Shown one piece after another: positions 44,808 through 53,094 of a stretch of DNA of 64,000 nucleotides. The first letter of the stretch is position 1; every line of letters begins with the position of its first letter. The stretch is from Sphingobacterium alkalisoli (GTDB lineage: Bacteria > Bacteroidota > Bacteroidia > Sphingobacteriales > Sphingobacteriaceae). Made by a program: the position numbers and the translations under genes. The notes under the pieces were generated by a model. The model ran no database searches. It saw nothing but the letters and a program-made list of their open reading frames with translations, and had not been told where the DNA came from. The stretch is from the NCBI RefSeq assembly GCF_005049105.1, contig NZ_SUKA01000003.1:434001-498000 (forward strand), given 5' to 3'.

Positions 44808-46309
44808 CGTTTCATATTTTTAGGAATAGTTAGGATAAATGTACTTCCTTCGTTGAGCACACTTTTCACTTTAATATCGCCCCCATGTTGGCGCACAATC
44901 TGCCGGACATAGGCCAACCCCAGTCCAAATCCCTTTACTGGATACAGATTTCCTTGTGGTACCCGGAAAAAAGGTTCAAAAACCTGCAAATGATAGGCCG
45001 AGGAGATCCCGATACCATTATCCTGTATAGACAAGGATAGGTATCGACTATCTTTCTTTCCATCCAAGAACACATTCACTTCAGTAGACCCGTATTTTAT
45101 CGCATTTTCCATCAGGTTTCCGATTACATTCTTCATATGATCGGGATCTCCAAATATCATTTCACTTTCTATCGATGGCTTAAAAACAATATTGACACCA
45201 TTTTGCATACCACTCAATTGCGCATTTGCTACACACTTATGAATCAGCGCTACCATGTCATATTCTTTACACGCTAACTGCCTATCTATCAATAAGTCAT
45301 CTTCTGCAATCTGTAACACCTTATCAATCATGGAAGACAGGTGGTTTAGCTCTTCCCTGGCTATGCTATGGTACGAGTCGCGCTCACGCATGTTACCTAC
45401 AGATCCCTCTAGCGCCTGTAGTGCGACGGATACCGTAGTTACCGGCGTGCGCAGTTCATGTGTCAGATTATTCACGAAAGCCTTTCTAAGCGTATCAAGT
45501 TTATTCTGTTTCAATAGCGTATGGAAGAGATAGACAAACGAGCCCATAATGGTACCGACCAGCACGACAGAGATCATTAACTGCCAACTCAAACTATAGA
45601 GCACAAACTGCCAAGGATTGCGAAAATCGACCGTGATGAATTTACTTTTATCAGGATCGATCAAGACAGGTCGAATCGAAAAATCAGCTGCAGCGATATC
45701 TCTATGGCTTGGTATACGGTGCCGCATGAAAGAAGACGATGAACCACCACGCAACGTACTATCTTCCGACCGGATAACTACCTTGAAGTCATATTTGGTA
45801 TTAATACCCTTGGCAATAAGATCTTTTTGAAACTTTATCCTGATTTGGTCCAGCGCCTGTTGATCTAATGAATCCCGTAAAAAAAGGAAAAAAGGCAACA
45901 GCATCCGTGGCCGATCAACACCATTCGTCGAATTTAGTCTCTGAACGCGAATTTCCGGTAATTTCCGAAAAGCGGGTACGCTCTTAATTTCGTTGTGATA
46001 CAAACTATCCAGCAATGTATTGAGGTAATCAAGCGGTACATTGGGGAATTTTTGAACAATTTTCGTCACCAATTGCGTCTCTAGTCTGGAGGTTGGTCGT
46101 CGTATTCCGTCAACGTCCGTTAAGGTGTCTGCCTTTTGTCTTTGTTGCACAGTTTCTTGTATCGCATTAAACAAGGTGTGTTCCGCCGTAGCGAGGAATA
46201 GCTCCTGGCGTTGATTATAACTCCCATAGAGCCAAGTCCCCAGAATTAGTAATATCCCGATGCCACCGATCAAAACCAGGAAAAGTATGAGCTTAAGTTT
46301 CTTCTTCAT
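44804..46309 (-). CDS. Membrane sensor histidine kinase (RprX-like)
   Basis: Inner-membrane kinase of 501 residues. Helices at about 5-28 and 236-262 enclose a periplasmic sensor domain of about 205 residues with no recognised fold. HisKA has FVNNLTHELRTPVTTVSV (His284). HATPase has NLMENAIKYGSTEV, DNGIGIS and GFGLGLAYVRQIV. ATG at 46309 (MKKKLKLILFLVL) is chosen; the frame opens at a TTG eight codons earlier. The gene is divergent from DUF4270, sharing an intergenic region with phased repeats. The sensed signal is unknown. Confidence 0.92.
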   Translation of the reverse strand: MKKKLKLILFLVLIGGIGILLILGTWLYGSYNQRQELFLATAEHTLFNAIQETVQQRQKADTLTDVDGIRRPTSRLETQLVTKIVQKFPNVPLDYLNTLLDSLYHNEIKSVPAFRKLPEIRVQRLNSTNGVDRPRMLLPFFLFLRDSLDQQALDQIRIKFQKDLIAKGINTKYDFKVVIRSEDSTLRGGSSSSFMRHRIPSHRDIAAADFSIRPVLIDPDKSKFITVDFRNPWQFVLYSLSWQLMISVVLVGTIMGSFVYLFHTLLKQNKLDTLRKAFVNNLTHELRTPVTTVSVALQALEGSVGNMRERDSYHSIAREELNHLSSMIDKVLQIAEDDLLIDRQLACKEYDMVALIHKCVANAQLSGMQNGVNIVFKPSIESEMIFGDPDHMKNVIGNLMENAIKYGSTEVNVFLDGKKDSRYLSLSIQDNGIGISSAYHLQVFEPFFRVPQGNLYPVKGFGLGLAYVRQIVRQHGGDIKVKSVLNEGSTFILTIPKNMKR

Positions 46310-46353
46310 CTTCGCGACAAAAATACTGATCAAATCCGCGCTTCTATTTAGGC

Positions 46354-46388
46354 TTAACCTAGTTTAACAAAATGTAACATTGGTTAAC
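46354..46388. promoter_or_regulatory. Four pentamers at exact 10-bp spacing (candidate response-regulator binding site)
   Basis: TTAAC at 46354, TTAAC at 46364, GTAAC at 46374 and TTAAC at 46384 are spaced 10 bp apart, on one face of the helix. OmpR-family regulators bind head-to-tail direct repeats spaced 10-11 bp. The element lies between the divergent kinase-regulator operon and the DUF4270-kelch operon. Confidence 0.6.
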
Positions 46389-46428
46389 ACGACATATGCC
46401 CAGTTTTGGCCTATCAATATTTAGATAA

Positions 46429-47796
46429 ATGACAAGACTTATTTCAGTAAATTTTCGTCTTATCCTATTCGTGCTCTCACTCGGTTTCGTGAGCAGTTGT
46501 AAGGATGCAGACGGGATTACCTTAGACAACAATGATGAGCCATTAATGGTCAATAGTGCAGATACACTTACCGTGGAAGCGTCTACTTTCCTATTGGATG
46601 CGCTACCCACCGCTGCAACGGGCAGGCTACTCGTCGGAGGCAACCAAGACAAACACCTGGGCGACCTTGTACTTTCCTCCTATTTTAGATTAACAAATAC
46701 GGATCTTTCCATTTCTTCCCTTCCAGACAACATACAATATGATTCGCTATCGCTCGAACTCTATTATGATAGTTACAGCTACGGTGATACGACAAAAACG
46801 CTAGCGCTGGATGTCCATCGGATCACGGAAGATATCGAACCCAAAGAATTATCCATTGCACTTGAAGACGATGAATATCCTGTATTTGTGTCGGCTGCTA
46901 CATTATATAGTAATCAGACTTTTGGTTACGATCCCACCCCACTCGGTGGTATCACCTTTCATCCAAGACCGCAATCCACCACAGACACCTTATGTATTAG
47001 ACTCGATGACGTACTTGGTCGATCACTCCTCGAGATGGCCATCAACAATGACAATAGGTTGATCAATACTGACGACTTTACCGATTTCTTCAAGGGCCTT
47101 GCATTAATACCGCGAGGAGAAAGCCATGCGACCATCGGCTTGCAAGATTCGGTGAGATTTCGTATCCATTATTCTTACGAGCGGCAGTCCGACGGAAAAA
47201 GAGTTGAGGGAATTCTCGCGTGCGGTATCGGTTCAAGCAGTTATCAATACAACCACATCGTTACCGATCTTACCGACAGTCCACTTGCCAACTTATCATA
47301 TGACAACCAAGAACTAGCAGCCTCACTAACAGATTACCGTACCTATCTGCAAGGCGGGTCAGGCATCGTTACTAGGTTACGATTTCCAAGCCTGCGGTCT
47401 TTTCTCAACAGCGGCAATCTATCGCTGAGTAAGGCGACACTCGTTATTGAAACCGACCAGTCAGAAATTGGCGACTACCCCCCTCCTTCATCCTTGGTGC
47501 TGATGGTTGCCAATAAATATGGAACGCCTGTTTCGCTCGTACAGGGAAGCAGTGGTAATGTGACCGCAGTTTATCGCAGTGCTAGCCAAAGTGGCGGCGG
47601 TGGCAATGGTAAATATGAATTCAATATCACGGATTATGTATCCAACGTGAAGACACAGGCTGGATTCGACGAAACGCAAAGCCTTCTGCTTTCGATGCCT
47701 ACGGCAGATCTGTTGTCGACCGTCAATAAGTTGCGTCTTGCCACCTATAACACAAAACCTGCAATTAAATTAAATCTATTATACGTAAACTTTTAA
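46429..47796 (+). CDS. DUF4270-family lipoprotein
   Basis: Exported lipoprotein of 455 residues with lipobox GFVSSC (Cys24). The sequence is the DUF4270 type: N-terminal EASTFLLDALPTAATGRLLVGG and LGDLVLSSYFRL, a middle DSLSLELYYDSYSYGDTTKTL segment, GLALIPRGESHATIGL, and C-terminal KPAIKLNLLYVNF. It is probably all-beta. No catalytic motif is recognised and the function of the family is not established. The downstream kelch lipoprotein starts 5 bases after the stop, so the two form an operon and may form a complex. The phased pentamers upstream suggest control by the neighbouring two-component system. Confidence 0.82.
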   Translation: MTRLISVNFRLILFVLSLGFVSSCKDADGITLDNNDEPLMVNSADTLTVEASTFLLDALPTAATGRLLVGGNQDKHLGDLVLSSYFRLTNTDLSISSLPDNIQYDSLSLELYYDSYSYGDTTKTLALDVHRITEDIEPKELSIALEDDEYPVFVSAATLYSNQTFGYDPTPLGGITFHPRPQSTTDTLCIRLDDVLGRSLLEMAINNDNRLINTDDFTDFFKGLALIPRGESHATIGLQDSVRFRIHYSYERQSDGKRVEGILACGIGSSSYQYNHIVTDLTDSPLANLSYDNQELAASLTDYRTYLQGGSGIVTRLRFPSLRSFLNSGNLSLSKATLVIETDQSEIGDYPPPSSLVLMVANKYGTPVSLVQGSSGNVTAVYRSASQSGGGGNGKYEFNITDYVSNVKTQAGFDETQSLLLSMPTADLLSTVNKLRLATYNTKPAIKLNLLYVNF

Positions 47797-47801
47797 CAAT
47801 C

Positions 47802-48794
47802 ATGAAGATGAAATGGATAATCAAACTTTTATTATTGACCGTTGTATGCTTTGCGAGTGTATCTTGCTCTGAAGACGACGACGACGACCCCGATGAGTGG
47901 ACAAGAGGAGCAGATTTCGAAGGCTTGCCGCGGAGCGGAGCTGCTGGTTTTACCATTGGCGATTACACCTATCTAACCACAGGCTACGGAACCAATTCCA
48001 ATCGCTTTGTGGATACCTGGCGCTTCAATCCTGCCCTCCAAAGCTGGGATAAAATGGCTGATTTTCCCGGCGAAGCACGTAATAATGCCGTGTCGTTTGT
48101 TGCCAACGGAAAAGGTTATGTCGGTCTAGGTACTAATTCTACCGTGATGTACACAGATTTTTACGAGTATGATCCCACAGCGGATAGCTGGAGCCGAGTT
48201 GCAGATTTTGGCGGAGCTGCCCGTTACGGAGCCGTGGCATTTTCCTTAAACGGAGTTGCTTACGTAGGTACCGGTCGAGATTTCGACGGACAAGATTATA
48301 ATGATTTCTATTCGTATACCCCAGGAAGTAACGGTGGTAGCTGGACGAAAGTCGCGAGTACACCTAATAAACGATCATTTCCCTTTGTATTCGTACTTAA
48401 TGGTCTCGCATATCTGGGAGGCGGAACCAGTAATAACCAAAATGTGAGTACCTTCTATACCTTTGATGGCACCACATGGACCGAAAAAGAGCCCCTTTCA
48501 GGACGCGACGATGATTATGATTATAGCCTCACCAGACTCAGCCCATCGGCATTTGTGCTCAATGGCACCGCATTTATTACAGGCGGTCTGGGTAGCAGCA
48601 GCGGATCTTCCACTAATACAACCTGGCGATATGTTGTATCCGGAGACTATTGGGAAGAGCACCAGGCCTTTGCAGGTTCCGCCCGTCACCAAGCGGTGAG
48701 TTTTGTACATGGCGATGTGGCTTATGTGGTTACAGGTCGTACGGGTACTACGCCATTTTACGACATGTGGAATTTCACACCCAATCCTTGGTAA
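47802..48794 (+). CDS. Kelch-repeat beta-propeller lipoprotein
   Basis: Lipoprotein of 330 residues. The signal ends ASVSC (Cys22), followed at once by SEDDDDDPDE. An acidic run right after the lipidated Cys is the type of export signal that sends Bacteroidota lipoproteins to the cell surface. At least six kelch-like blades follow, each with a Gly-rich turn and a Trp: TYLTTGYGTNSNRFVDTW, KGYVGLGTNSTVMYTDFY, VAYVGTGRDFDGQDYNDFY, LAYLGGGTSNNQNVSTFY, AFITGGLGSSSGSS and VAYVVTGRTGTTPFYDMW. It is not NanM-like. It pairs with DUF4270 in one operon and probably binds a ligand or the DUF4270 protein. Confidence 0.85.
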   Translation: MKMKWIIKLLLLTVVCFASVSCSEDDDDDPDEWTRGADFEGLPRSGAAGFTIGDYTYLTTGYGTNSNRFVDTWRFNPALQSWDKMADFPGEARNNAVSFVANGKGYVGLGTNSTVMYTDFYEYDPTADSWSRVADFGGAARYGAVAFSLNGVAYVGTGRDFDGQDYNDFYSYTPGSNGGSWTKVASTPNKRSFPFVFVLNGLAYLGGGTSNNQNVSTFYTFDGTTWTEKEPLSGRDDDYDYSLTRLSPSAFVLNGTAFITGGLGSSSGSSTNTTWRYVVSGDYWEEHQAFAGSARHQAVSFVHGDVAYVVTGRTGTTPFYDMWNFTPNPW

Positions 48795-48822
48795 ATATTT
48801 AATTTATATTGTAAGGTGTTGC

Positions 48823-48853
48823 CTCCTATGTTTGCATTCTACAGACATAGGAG
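48823..48853. terminator. Hairpin between convergent kelch and EamA genes
   Basis: CTCCTATGT (48823-48831) pairs with ACATAGGAG (48845-48853), a 9-bp stem with 13-base loop. Neither side has a strong T-run, so it is a probable bidirectional terminator or a 3'-end stabiliser. Confidence 0.5.
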
Positions 48854-48862
48854 ACAGCCCCT

Positions 48863-49753
48863 TTACTTCGCAAATTTCTTTGTACCCGCAACACACAATA
48901 TTACACCAACCGTAACAGCTATCATATCAAGGCTCACCGCTTCGTGAAGCAATGAAGTAGCTACCGCCAAGCCTAGAAATGGTTGTAGCAATTGCAATTG
49001 ACCCACGGTTGCGATACCTCCCTGTGCTAAACCCCGGTACCAAAAGATAAAAGCAATAAACATGCTGAATACGGAAACATAAGCCAGTCCGAGCCAAGCC
49101 CCGGTGCTAATGGCCTCTACCGACACAGGCTTATAAAAAAACGATAGCGGCAACATAATCGGTAGCGCGAGTACCAATGCCCAAGAGATGACCTGCCAGC
49201 CCCCCAATGTCTTGGTAAGTTTCGCCCCTTCCGCATACCCCAATCCACAAAAAACGACAGCCGCCAGCATGAGTATATCGCCGACTGGTGAAGCAGTAAG
49301 CCCCTGCGCGACGGCATAGCCCACTACCAAAAGACTACCTATGACCGAGAAAATCCAAAACACGGGTTTTGGGCGTTCGCCACCACGAATAACACCAAAG
49401 ACTGCTGTCGCCACTGGCAATATACCCAAGAAGACAATAGAGTGAGCCGAGGTAACATACTGTAACGCCAAAGCACTTAATAACGGAAAGCCCACGACCA
49501 CCCCCAGCGCGATAATAGCTAATGATGAGAGTTGTTTTCGATCAGGGCGTTTTTCCTTAAAAAACAGCAGTACAACAAGGGCAATTACTCCAGCAATAGA
49601 TGCTCGAGCAGCCGTCAGGAACATAGGGCTCAGTTCCAACACCGCAATCTTTGTTGCAGGTAGCGAGCCACTAAACAATAACACCCCAATCATACCATTC
49701 AGCCAGCCCTGTGTGGTGTTTTCTTCCACCTTACTTATACATATTTCTGCCAT
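48863..49753 (-). CDS. EamA/DMT-family exporter
   Basis: Inner-membrane transporter of 296 residues with ten hydrophobic segments in two EamA repeats (GVLLFSGSLPATKIAV in the first, LAAVVFCGLGYAEGAKLTK in the second). WYRGLAQGGIATVGQLQLLQPFLGLAVA is the typical end of the second repeat. Such proteins export amino acids or related metabolites. It is divergent from a MocR-type regulator with a 92-base shared region; that pairing is common and suggests the regulator controls this exporter. The substrate is not known. Confidence 0.88.
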   Translation of the reverse strand: MAEICISKVEENTTQGWLNGMIGVLLFSGSLPATKIAVLELSPMFLTAARASIAGVIALVVLLFFKEKRPDRKQLSSLAIIALGVVVGFPLLSALALQYVTSAHSIVFLGILPVATAVFGVIRGGERPKPVFWIFSVIGSLLVVGYAVAQGLTASPVGDILMLAAVVFCGLGYAEGAKLTKTLGGWQVISWALVLALPIMLPLSFFYKPVSVEAISTGAWLGLAYVSVFSMFIAFIFWYRGLAQGGIATVGQLQLLQPFLGLAVATSLLHEAVSLDMIAVTVGVILCVAGTKKFAK

Positions 49754-49796
49754 TATATTCTATTTTGTGTAAAATTCGCTAATTTGCAAAAACAAA

Positions 49797-49832
49797 CACA
49801 GTCACAGTTTTTGTTATTTCAATAGACACAGT
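49797..49832. promoter_or_regulatory. Three CACAGT direct repeats between EamA and MocR genes
   Basis: CACAGT occurs at 49797-49802, 49803-49808 and 49827-49832, the first two adjacent and the third 24 bp after the second. MocR proteins often bind direct repeats near their own promoter. The 92-base region otherwise has no gene. Confidence 0.45.
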
Positions 49833-49845
49833 TAAATTTTAAACC

Positions 49846-51282
49846 GTGAAGAAAGACTTTTTATACCGGGAGATAGCGGAGAATATTGCCAGTAAAATCA
49901 AAACAGGCGTATTAAAACAAGGTGAACGTCTGCCCTCTGTTAGAATGCTGAGTAAAGAACATGGAATAAGTGTGAATACCGCCAAGCGAATATTCCTTGA
50001 ATTGGAGGCGCAATCCCTCGTACAATCAAAACCACAGTCCGGTTATTTTGTCAGTCCCTTAGCTTACCTCAAACTTCCGCTGCCTGAAGTAAGTAAACCA
50101 TTGCCCGTTGCTAACAACAAGGAGCCAAAGGATTTAATGACTGATGTGTATTCTACTATGGGCCGTACGGACTTAACGTTGTTTTCGATCGGTGTACCCT
50201 CCGGCAATATCTTACCATTGTCCAAGCTGAAAAAAGAAATCATACTGGCTACGCGATCGTTAAAAGAAGGAGGTACAGAATACGAACCCTTGCAGGGCAA
50301 TGTGAAGCTCCGCAGAATGATAGCTGTTCGTTCGCTCGCCTGGGAAGGATGGTTAAAAGAAGAGGATGTGGTCACGACCAATGGCTGTATGAATGCCTTG
50401 GCTTTATGTCTTATTGCATTGACCAAACCTGGTGATACTATCGCGTTGGAAAGCCCCTGTTATCCAGGTATTTTGCAGCTTGCAGTTAGTCTAGGGCTAC
50501 ATGTGCTGGAAGTTGCTACCCATCCGGTTACCGGAATAGATATTGATGCCCTGAAAAACCTGCTTCCCCACGTAAATGTGTGCCTTTTAGTACCTAATTT
50601 CAATACACCATTGGGATACTGTATGCCTGATCAGCGTAAAAAAGAAATAGTAACGCTATTGGCGACGTATAATATTCCACTCATTGAAGATGATACATAC
50701 GGGGATATCCATTTTGGTGCCGAACGTCCAAAATGCTGCAAATCTTTCGATACCGAAGGAAATGTTTTATGGTGTGGTTCTGTTTCCAAAACACTTGCTC
50801 CCGGTTATCGCGTGGGTTGGGTAGCACCCGGAAAATACAAAGACCAAATACTAAAGCTAAAATTTATACACGCCTTATCCTCTACCTCGATCATCCACGA
50901 AGCCGTTGGAAACTTTCTCATGACAGGCCGATATGACCACCATCTTCGTCATTTTCGGAAGACGCTGCAAGAAAATTACCAACATTATGCCCTTGCTATA
51001 TCCGCATACTTCCCTGAAGGAACTAAAATAAGCAGACCGCAGGGCGGGCTTGCGCTATGGGTAGAATTCCCGAAAGAAATAGATACAACCGAACTGCACC
51101 ATTTTGCTTTAAAAAGCCAAATAAGTATTGCACCCGGTAGAATGTTTACACTACAAAATCAATTTCAGCATTGCATGCGGCTTTGTATCGGCTTGCCATG
51201 GACGGATGAATTACAGTCGAAGCTAAAACAGCTCGGAAGCCTCGCCAAAATGCTGGGGCAAGTAAAAAACACTTCCGAGTAG
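49846..51282 (+). CDS. MocR-type PLP-dependent transcriptional regulator (GntR HTH + aminotransferase domain)
   Basis: Cytosolic regulator of 478 residues. The N-terminal winged helix (about 5-72) has GERLPSVRMLSKEHGISVNT. A fold-type-I aminotransferase domain (about 105-470) follows, with NFNTPLGYCM, LIEDDTYGDIHF and the PLP Lys in GSVSKTLAPGYRVGW (Lys315). The start is a GTG at 49846: an in-frame stop lies two codons upstream and no ATG precedes the HTH. MocR proteins use the PLP domain to sense an amino compound rather than for catalysis. It is divergent from the EamA exporter, its likely target. Confidence 0.92.
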   Translation: MKKDFLYREIAENIASKIKTGVLKQGERLPSVRMLSKEHGISVNTAKRIFLELEAQSLVQSKPQSGYFVSPLAYLKLPLPEVSKPLPVANNKEPKDLMTDVYSTMGRTDLTLFSIGVPSGNILPLSKLKKEIILATRSLKEGGTEYEPLQGNVKLRRMIAVRSLAWEGWLKEEDVVTTNGCMNALALCLIALTKPGDTIALESPCYPGILQLAVSLGLHVLEVATHPVTGIDIDALKNLLPHVNVCLLVPNFNTPLGYCMPDQRKKEIVTLLATYNIPLIEDDTYGDIHFGAERPKCCKSFDTEGNVLWCGSVSKTLAPGYRVGWVAPGKYKDQILKLKFIHALSSTSIIHEAVGNFLMTGRYDHHLRHFRKTLQENYQHYALAISAYFPEGTKISRPQGGLALWVEFPKEIDTTELHHFALKSQISIAPGRMFTLQNQFQHCMRLCIGLPWTDELQSKLKQLGSLAKMLGQVKNTSE

Positions 51283-51363
51283 ATGGAAAATACGTCGGCC
51301 GTGCTTTGACTTAAACTATTCCATCCGCTACAGCCTCGTATTGACCATCAGAACAGCACGATA

Positions 51364-52395
51364 CTACCCTAGCTCCGCCGATTGAGCCCATATATTGAGC
51401 TCCCCATCTTTGGCGTGTTGGTCGATTTTCCAGAGTTCGTCGGCTGTAAAGTTTAGGTTCTTGATCGCTCCCGCGCAGTCGACAACCTGTTCTGGTCTGC
51501 TTGCGCCAATTAATGCCGATGTTATCTTTCCCTTTTTGAGCACCCATGCGATAGCCATCTGTGCCAGCGTCTGACCACGGCTTTCCGCTATTTCGTTCAA
51601 TGCCTTTATCCTATCCAGATTTTGCGGACTTAAAAATTTCGGATTTAACGACTTGTGTTGGCTTGCGCGGCTATTTTCCGGAATATCCTTGAGGTATTTT
51701 GTAGTGAGCATACCCTGAGCAAGCGGCGAAAAAACAATAGAGCCAACCCCCAGTTCCTCCAAGGTATCGATCAATCCATCCTCCTCTACCCATCGGTTTA
51801 GCAAAGAGTAGCTGGGCTGGTGAATTAAACAGGGCGTACCCAAAGATTTTAATATAGCGACCGCTTCTCTTGTTCTTTTACTGTTATACGAAGATAAACC
51901 TACATATAACGCCTTTCCCGACCGAACCAATTGATCCAGTGCCTGCATCGTTTCCTCCAATGGCGTATTAGGATCATACCGATGTGAATAAAAGATATCT
52001 ACATAGTCTACACCCATTCGCTTTAAGCTTTGTTCGCAACTCGCGATTAGATACTTTTTACTACCCCATTCACCGTACGGTCCAGGCCACATTTCATAAC
52101 CGGCTTTCGAGGATATAAGCAATTCATCTCGCAGACCCGCAAAATCTTCCTTTAATATCTTACCGAAAGCAACTTCCGCGCTTCCCGGAGGCGGACCATA
52201 ATTATTCGCAAGATCAAAATGCGTAATGCCAAGATCAAATGCCGTACGGCAAATATCCTGTTTTATACGGTGGGGTTTGTCATCCCCGAAATTATGCCAT
52301 AGACCAAGTGATATTGCAGGCAGCATCAAGCCGCTCTTGCCGCATCTGTTGTACAACATATTCTTGTATCTATCTGGATTGGGCGTGTATTGCAT
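51364..52395 (-). CDS. Aldo/keto reductase (YghZ/Gpr-like)
   Basis: Cytosolic NADPH-dependent reductase of 343 residues with a TIM-barrel. The catalytic tetrad is visible: Asp and Tyr in ITHFDLANNYGPPPGSAE, Lys in LISSKAGYEMWPGPYG, His in YVDIFYSHRYDP. The cofactor-binding C-terminal SALIGASRPEQV is present. MLPAISLGLWHNFGDD and the PGPYGEWGSKKYL segment are typical of the L-glyceraldehyde-3-phosphate reductase (YghZ) and potassium-channel beta-subunit-like branch. It is convergent with the MocR gene and divergent from the DoxX gene. The 52396-52539 region has a 7-bp inverted repeat (CCATTCC/GGAATGG) at 52427-52453 and no gene. Confidence 0.9.
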   Translation of the reverse strand: MQYTPNPDRYKNMLYNRCGKSGLMLPAISLGLWHNFGDDKPHRIKQDICRTAFDLGITHFDLANNYGPPPGSAEVAFGKILKEDFAGLRDELLISSKAGYEMWPGPYGEWGSKKYLIASCEQSLKRMGVDYVDIFYSHRYDPNTPLEETMQALDQLVRSGKALYVGLSSYNSKRTREAVAILKSLGTPCLIHQPSYSLLNRWVEEDGLIDTLEELGVGSIVFSPLAQGMLTTKYLKDIPENSRASQHKSLNPKFLSPQNLDRIKALNEIAESRGQTLAQMAIAWVLKKGKITSALIGASRPEQVVDCAGAIKNLNFTADELWKIDQHAKDGELNIWAQSAELG

Positions 52396-52539
52396 ATTTT
52401 AGTTTTAAATTTTTCTAACCGATTCCCCATTCCTTCATGTATTAACGGAATGGCAAAGCTAATCTACAAAAAAAACAATAATGCTAATCGTAAAAACATT
52501 GTTTAAGATCATTCGTTTTGATTGTAAGAGAACAGATTC

Positions 52540-52965
52540 ATGATAACTACACGAAAAATCAGCAAGATTCAGCATATAGCACGCATTATTTTAGGATCCT
52601 TTATGGTATTTGCCGGCGCTGCACATTTATCCTATTCAGGGTTTGAGTTTCAGGCGCAAGTTCCGAATTGGGTACCTTTGGAAAAGGACCTGGTCGTGAT
52701 TTTATCGGGAGTAGTTGAGCTTGCGTTAGGTTTTGCCGTTATCATTTTAGGCCATAAAAAGAAGTGGTTACCCTGGTTGCTCGCCTTATTTTTTGTAGCA
52801 GTATTTCCGGGAAACTGGGCCCAATATGTCAACCGGATTGACGCTTTTGGATTAGATAGCGATCGAGCCCGTCTGATTCGGCTTTTCTTTCAGCCCGTCT
52901 TGATTGTATGGGCACTATGGAGCATGAACTCTTTAGACCGGCTGCGAAAATCCGATCGAAAATAA
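52540..52965 (+). CDS. DoxX-family small membrane protein
   Basis: Inner-membrane protein of 141 residues with four hydrophobic helices. RIILGSFMVFAGAAHLSYSG and VPLEKDLVVILSGVVELALG match the DoxX/DoxX-like family, as does the PGNWAQYVNRIDAFGL loop. The C-terminal RLFFQPVLIVWALW is the last helix. The role of this subgroup is not established; some members take part in thiol or quinone-linked redox. The symporter gene starts 129 bases downstream with its own leader, so it is probably a single-gene unit. Confidence 0.83.
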   Translation: MITTRKISKIQHIARIILGSFMVFAGAAHLSYSGFEFQAQVPNWVPLEKDLVVILSGVVELALGFAVIILGHKKKWLPWLLALFFVAVFPGNWAQYVNRIDAFGLDSDRARLIRLFFQPVLIVWALWSMNSLDRLRKSDRK

Positions 52966-53094
52966 CGGCATGGACTCTCATGACATACCTGAACGCATAA
53001 CAGCCGGTTTGCGATTCTACAGCATTTTATTTAAGTTTGGGCGTTTTGTCGTACAACAGATTCTGACAAATAATTGTAAAACCCTAAAAGAAAG

